From Fidelibacterota bacterium (GTDB lineage: Bacteria > Fidelibacterota > Marinisomatia > Marinisomatales > TCS55): a stretch of DNA of 10,501 nucleotides. The stretch lies in the NCBI GenBank assembly GCA_002701875.1, contig NZWI01000012.1, positions 1-10,501 on the forward strand, given 5' to 3'. The notes under the pieces are model-generated. The model saw only the letters and a program-made list of their open reading frames with translations. It made no database searches and had not been told where the DNA came from. Each line of letters opens with the position of its first letter. Within the stretch, counting starts at the first letter, position 1. Shown one piece after another: positions 6,931-10,501 of the stretch. The position numbers and the translations under genes are program-made.

Positions 6931-8192
6931 TGAAAGTATTTATCTTTCTAATTGCACTAGTCATCACGGCATGTGTTCCTCAACCAAAATCAATCCATCA
7001 AGTTGATATAGAAAATAATTCTTCTGAAACAATTAATAATCTATCTCAAGTTCGTATAGGATTGGATATTTTACTTGAAGAAAAATTGGATCTTATTAGG
7101 AACAAGTCAATCGCTTTAGTAACCAATCATTCTGGATTAGATAAGAATGGAGTTCCGAATTATAAAAGATTAATGACTCAAAAAAATGTAAAGTTAAAAA
7201 TAATATTTTCTCCTGAGCATGGCCTTTTTGGTGAAGCTGCTGATGGCGAAAAAGTTAATTATAATGGACAACTAAATACCCTTCCCCCTGTTGCAAGTTT
7301 ATATGGTAGTAATAGAAAACCCAAAAAAGAACAATTAGAAGGCGTGGATGTTATTATTTACGATATTCAAGATGTAGGAGCAAGATTTTATACCTATATC
7401 ACTACTTTAGGCCAAATTATGGAAGTTGCATCCAATCAAGGAATACAAATAATGATTTTGGATAGACCTAATCCAATTACCGGAATTAAAGTTGAAGGGC
7501 CTATTTTAGATTTAAATAATCGATCATATGTTGGATACTACCCTATCCCCATAAGGTATGGGCTTACTATTGGTGAGCTTGCCAAAATGATTATTGGTGA
7601 AAAATGGATAGAAGCGACGCCTGAATTAATTATTGTTCCAATGCTTGGTTGGCAACGTGGCCATTGGATGGATGAAATCAATATAAAGTGGGTAAACCCA
7701 TCACCAAACATACCTGATTTGGAAACAGCCATTGTATATCCTGGGATGTGTTTATTTGAAGCCACAAATATCAATGAGGGTCGAGGAACTAAAAAACCAT
7801 TTAAACGTTTTGGTGCACCTTGGATTAATAAACAAAAACTATCAATACAATTAAACAATTTGAATCTAGCTGGTGTCGTATTTAAACCAATCTCATATAT
7901 ACCGGTCGATATTAAGGGTGTAGCAAATAACCCGAAATATGAAAATCAAGTGTGTAATGGAATAGAAATTATTATTACAAATAGAAATGATTTTAATAGT
8001 ATCAATACGGCGCTTAGTATTTTATCAATAATATCAAAAGAATATCCAGATACTTTTGAGATAAACAAATCGCGGATGAAAAAATTATGGGGGAAAGATA
8101 ATCTCTTAGATTCACTTCATTCAAATGAAGTTTTTGATAAATCAATAGATAGCTTTAATGATGCATCAATAAAATATCATTTATATGATTAA
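6930..8192 (+). CDS. namZ: DUF1343/NamZ-type exo-beta-N-acetylmuramidase lipoprotein
   Basis: The 420-residue product belongs to the DUF1343 family (GH171), whose characterised members remove MurNAc from the non-reducing ends of peptidoglycan fragments. Conserved blocks are in order and undamaged: ALVTNHSGLD at 62-71, FSPEHGLFGEAADGE at 93-107, DVIIYDIQDVGARFYTY at 140-156, LDRPNPITG at 177-185, PIPIRYGLTIGELA at 205-218, WVNPSPNIPDLETA at 254-267 and TNINEGRGTKKPF at 279-291. E96 and H97 lie in the strongly conserved block that I take as part of the active site, without being certain which residue is catalytic. A lipobox (ITA-C15) ends the signal peptide; the +2 residue is V, not D, so outer-membrane anchoring is expected. 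It begins on the last base of the preceding stop codon (TAATG), with no Shine-Dalgarno sequence, implying translational coupling. Its last eight bases overlap the PBP4-type gene. The neighbouring GH18 enzyme and D,D-peptidase support a role in wall breakdown. Confidence 0.92.
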   Translation: MKVFIFLIALVITACVPQPKSIHQVDIENNSSETINNLSQVRIGLDILLEEKLDLIRNKSIALVTNHSGLDKNGVPNYKRLMTQKNVKLKIIFSPEHGLFGEAADGEKVNYNGQLNTLPPVASLYGSNRKPKKEQLEGVDVIIYDIQDVGARFYTYITTLGQIMEVASNQGIQIMILDRPNPITGIKVEGPILDLNNRSYVGYYPIPIRYGLTIGELAKMIIGEKWIEATPELIIVPMLGWQRGHWMDEINIKWVNPSPNIPDLETAIVYPGMCLFEATNINEGRGTKKPFKRFGAPWINKQKLSIQLNNLNLAGVVFKPISYIPVDIKGVANNPKYENQVCNGIEIIITNRNDFNSINTALSILSIISKEYPDTFEINKSRMKKLWGKDNLLDSLHSNEVFDKSIDSFNDASIKYHLYD

Positions 8193-9576
8193 TTTTTGGA
8201 TAATACTTTTTGCGCTATTTTTCTCAAGCTGTTCTCAAGCACCTAATATTTACAAAACTGAAGGATCATTAAATAACAAAATTAATTCTTTAATTAATGC
8301 TTCAAATCTCTCAACAAACTTGGGAATTAAAGCCATATCATTAAAAACAGGTGAAGTTCTTTTTGATCTTAATAGCGATGCCTTATTTAATCCAGCAAGT
8401 AATAATAAAATCTATACTTGTCTTTCAGCGCTTGCAATATTGGATACGAATTATACTTTTAGCACAGAAGTATATATTGATGGGGAATATCTCTACCTTG
8501 TTGGTGGTGGCGATCCAGATCTTTCCATTGATGAATTAGATTCATTGGCATCCATAATATCAACACAAATTTCTGGCAATAAAATCTTAGTACTTGATGA
8601 TTCAATTTTCGATCAAAAAACATATGGCGAAGGATGGATGTGGGATGAAGGATCATGGTGGTATGCTGCACAAATAAGCGCCCTATCTGTAAATGATAAT
8701 TGTGTAGATTTCATTATTGATCCAGGAGAAGTTGGACAACGTGCTAAAATTTCTAGTTATCCAGAATCCAATTATTATTCTATAATTAACAATTCAATAA
8801 CGGTAAATGACACCATTAATTTTGAAGAGTTTAAAATAGAACGTGATTGGAAAGGCAAAACAAATGTATTTAGCATTTCAGGTAATATTTTAGATACGAC
8901 ATCAACAGATACAATTTATAGAAACATTCACAACCCTACTGACTACACGGGTAATTTGTTTAAAAAAATGTTAAATAATTATGGGATCAATATCATAGGA
9001 ATACAAAAAGGTGTAAAACCAAATTCATCAAAAAAGATTGCAGTCCATAAATCAAAAAGTTTACCGCATACACTACAAAATCTGATGGTTGAAAGCGATA
9101 ATTTAACTGCAGAATTACTAATTAAAACTATTGGATATGAAACGAATAAATCACAAGGGAACTGGAAAGATGGGCTTATCCGAACTAGAGAATTTTTACA
9201 TAATGAAGTTGGACTTGATTCAACATCTTTTTCCATAAAAGATGGTTCTGGCGTATCTAGATATAATTATTCTAGCCCTAATCATATGATCAAAATTTTA
9301 AGCTGGGCATATAATAAACAATCAATACGAGATATTTTTTTGCTTTCGTTACCAAATGGCGGCAAGAACGGAACGGTAGAAGATAGAAATCTTCCATCAA
9401 ATTCATATATAAAATCAGGATCCTTAGCAGCAGTAACTACTATTTCAGGATATATTATTAATGATGAGTCAAATCCTATTATTTTTTCTATTTTTATGAA
9501 TGGTTTTGAGGGCTCATCTGATCAATATAAAGGATTACAAGATCAAATTATAAATGCTCTAGCAAACATTAAATGA
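8185..9576 (+). CDS. dacB: PBP4-type D-alanyl-D-alanine carboxypeptidase/endopeptidase lipoprotein (S13)
   Basis: This is a 463-residue class C low-molecular-mass penicillin-binding protein of peptidase family S13. Such enzymes remove terminal D-Ala from wall stem peptides and can cut D-Ala-meso-DAP cross-links. The three active-site motifs are present: S72-N-N-K75 (SxxK) in PASNNKIYT, S304-D-N306 (SxN), and K410-S-G412 (KTG-type) in YIKSGSLAAV. DGSGVSRYN at 353-361 and VGGGDPDLS at 106-114 are further family signatures. The long insert between the first two motifs has the usual PBP4 size. A short signal peptide ends in FSS-C16, so it is probably an outer-membrane lipoprotein rather than freely periplasmic. 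The ATG lies eight bases before the end of the upstream gene, without a Shine-Dalgarno sequence, and the stop overlaps the next start as ATGA. Carboxypeptidase and endopeptidase activity cannot be separated by sequence. Confidence 0.93.
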   Translation: MINFWIILFALFFSSCSQAPNIYKTEGSLNNKINSLINASNLSTNLGIKAISLKTGEVLFDLNSDALFNPASNNKIYTCLSALAILDTNYTFSTEVYIDGEYLYLVGGGDPDLSIDELDSLASIISTQISGNKILVLDDSIFDQKTYGEGWMWDEGSWWYAAQISALSVNDNCVDFIIDPGEVGQRAKISSYPESNYYSIINNSITVNDTINFEEFKIERDWKGKTNVFSISGNILDTTSTDTIYRNIHNPTDYTGNLFKKMLNNYGINIIGIQKGVKPNSSKKIAVHKSKSLPHTLQNLMVESDNLTAELLIKTIGYETNKSQGNWKDGLIRTREFLHNEVGLDSTSFSIKDGSGVSRYNYSSPNHMIKILSWAYNKQSIRDIFLLSLPNGGKNGTVEDRNLPSNSYIKSGSLAAVTTISGYIINDESNPIIFSIFMNGFEGSSDQYKGLQDQIINALANIK

Positions 9577-10487
9577 AAAAATTATTATCAATTCTACTTT
9601 TCGTTTTATTAATAATAGGATGCTCAAAGCCACCTTATAAAGATCCTTATATAGTTTTTTTAGGAATTGCCCAAGATGGTGGAGTGCCGCATGCTGGATG
9701 TTCAAAAAGTTGCTGTGATAATAGATGGGCGGATCCAAAAAAGCATCTTATGGTTTCAAGTTTAGGAATTGTTGATCCAAATTCAAATGAAGTATGGATG
9801 ATTGATGCAACGCCTGATTTTCCTGAACAATTTAGAGTCCTTACTGAAAATAATCTTAAGAAGTTAAAAGGGGTTTTTCTTACGCACGCTCACATTGGTC
9901 ATTACACCGGCTTAATGCATCTAGGGAGAGAAGTAATGGGATCGAAATCTGTTCCCGTATATGCTATGCCAAAAATGGGAAAATATTTAAGAAAAAATGG
10001 CCCATGGAGCCAACTTGTAGCTTTAAAGAATATATCAATAAAAAAATTGAAAAATGAAAAGACTATTGAATTGAATAATAGAGTTTCTCTAACGCCATTT
10101 TTAGTTCCACATCGAGATGAATTTTCAGAGACTGTGGGTTATAAAATTCAAGGTCCAAATAAATCAATTATTTTTATTCCAGATATTGATAAGTGGGACA
10201 AATTTGATAAAGACATTGTGCAAATTGTTTTGGATAATGATATCGCAATACTAGATGGCTCATTTTATCAAAATGGAGAAATACCTGGAAGAGATATGTC
10301 TGAAATTCCTCACCCTTTTATTATAGAATCAATAGACCTAATGCAATCAATATCAGATATTTCTGATATTTTCTTTATCCATTTGAATCATACCAACCCT
10401 GCTTTAATTGAAAATTCAGATGCACAAAAACAAATATTGGGCTCGGGTTTTAATATTGCAGAATTTGGGAAGATGATATCATTATAG
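9573..10487 (+). CDS. PqqB-like metallo-beta-lactamase-fold lipoprotein
   Basis: The 304-residue product has an MBL fold close to PqqB-like and PhnP-like hydrolases. Metal-binding candidates are H105, H107 and H110 in THAHIGH, H180 in VPHRDE, D204 in IPDID, and H270 or H273 in FIHLNHTNP. The usual Asp of HxHxDH is G109, so the second metal site may be altered or absent. An N-terminal cluster C43, C47, C48 in AGCSKSCC resembles the cysteine-rich start of PqqB and could hold a structural zinc. A lipobox (IIG-C17) indicates a lipoprotein, so it acts in the envelope, unlike a cytosolic cofactor-synthesis enzyme. No other pqq gene is nearby, so a role in PQQ synthesis is unlikely. Its substrate is unknown; as the last complete gene of a wall-enzyme operon, with a four-base ATGA overlap, it may act on a wall-derived or small ester or amide compound, but that is inference. 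Confidence 0.85.
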   Translation: MKKLLSILLFVLLIIGCSKPPYKDPYIVFLGIAQDGGVPHAGCSKSCCDNRWADPKKHLMVSSLGIVDPNSNEVWMIDATPDFPEQFRVLTENNLKKLKGVFLTHAHIGHYTGLMHLGREVMGSKSVPVYAMPKMGKYLRKNGPWSQLVALKNISIKKLKNEKTIELNNRVSLTPFLVPHRDEFSETVGYKIQGPNKSIIFIPDIDKWDKFDKDIVQIVLDNDIAILDGSFYQNGEIPGRDMSEIPHPFIIESIDLMQSISDISDIFFIHLNHTNPALIENSDAQKQILGSGFNIAEFGKMISL

Positions 10488-10493
10488 AGTAGA

Positions 10494-10501
10494 ATGAAAG
10501 C
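10494..10501 (+). CDS. Possible start of a further operon gene (partial)
   Basis: An ATG at 10494 follows the preceding stop by six bases and continues ATG AAA GC to the window edge. The close spacing fits the compact operon, and Met-Lys is a common opening of exported proteins here. Eight bases cannot establish a gene. Confidence 0.25.

Noticed and set aside
7538..7858. An open frame of 106 codons on the minus strand inside the namZ gene.
   Set aside because: It lies fully within a gene with strong family conservation, resembles no family I know and has no promoter or ribosome site; it is a shadow of the coding frame. The same holds for short frames at 5312-5545, 8351-8539, 8459-8671 and 8979-9236.
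9573..10487. A PQQ-biosynthesis gene (pqqB).
   Set aside because: Similarity to PqqB is in the fold only; the protein has a lipoprotein signal, and no pqqA, pqqC, pqqD or pqqE gene lies in the window.

Overview
This AT-rich window carries eight protein genes in two divergent blocks, with almost no non-coding space. The encoded proteins point to a Gram-negative bacterium of the Bacteroidota/FCB assemblage. One enzyme ends in a Por/type IX secretion (T9SS) sorting domain, three have lipoprotein signal peptides, and nearly every gene lacks a Shine-Dalgarno sequence, which is usual in that group. A marine lineage such as Marinimicrobia (SAR406) would fit, but this is inferred from general character and not from a marker gene.

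Left block (minus strand, about 1-3168). Reading in its own direction, it starts with an exported PAP2-family phosphatase carrying all three catalytic motifs. Next comes a cytosolic class P Xaa-Pro aminopeptidase (M24) with a full set of metal ligands. Last is an APH-fold small-molecule kinase that runs off the left edge and looks like the N-terminal part of a kinase/class III aminotransferase fusion.

Divergent promoter region (3169-3257). These 89 bases separate the blocks and hold a perfect 15-base palindrome, a third half-site on the same spacing, and a plausible sigma-70-type promoter for the right-hand block.

Right block (plus strand, 3258-10487). Five genes overlap one another by 1 to 8 bases, so they almost certainly form one operon: a diaminopimelate decarboxylase (lysA type), a T9SS-targeted GH18 glycosidase, a DUF1343/NamZ-type exo-N-acetylmuramidase lipoprotein, a PBP4-type (S13) D,D-carboxypeptidase/endopeptidase lipoprotein, and a PqqB-like metallo-beta-lactamase-fold lipoprotein. 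The eighth base-level trace, at the right edge, may be the start of a sixth gene.

Taken together, the operon reads as a peptidoglycan turnover or scavenging module. Surface or periplasmic enzymes would cut glycan strands and peptide cross-links, and the one cytosolic enzyme would turn the wall amino acid meso-diaminopimelate into lysine. The individual families are well known; the tight combination, the atypical active-site residue in the decarboxylase, the multidomain GH18 protein and the role of the metallo-hydrolase are the points worth a second look. I saw no tRNA, rRNA, CRISPR array, insertion sequence or integrase.
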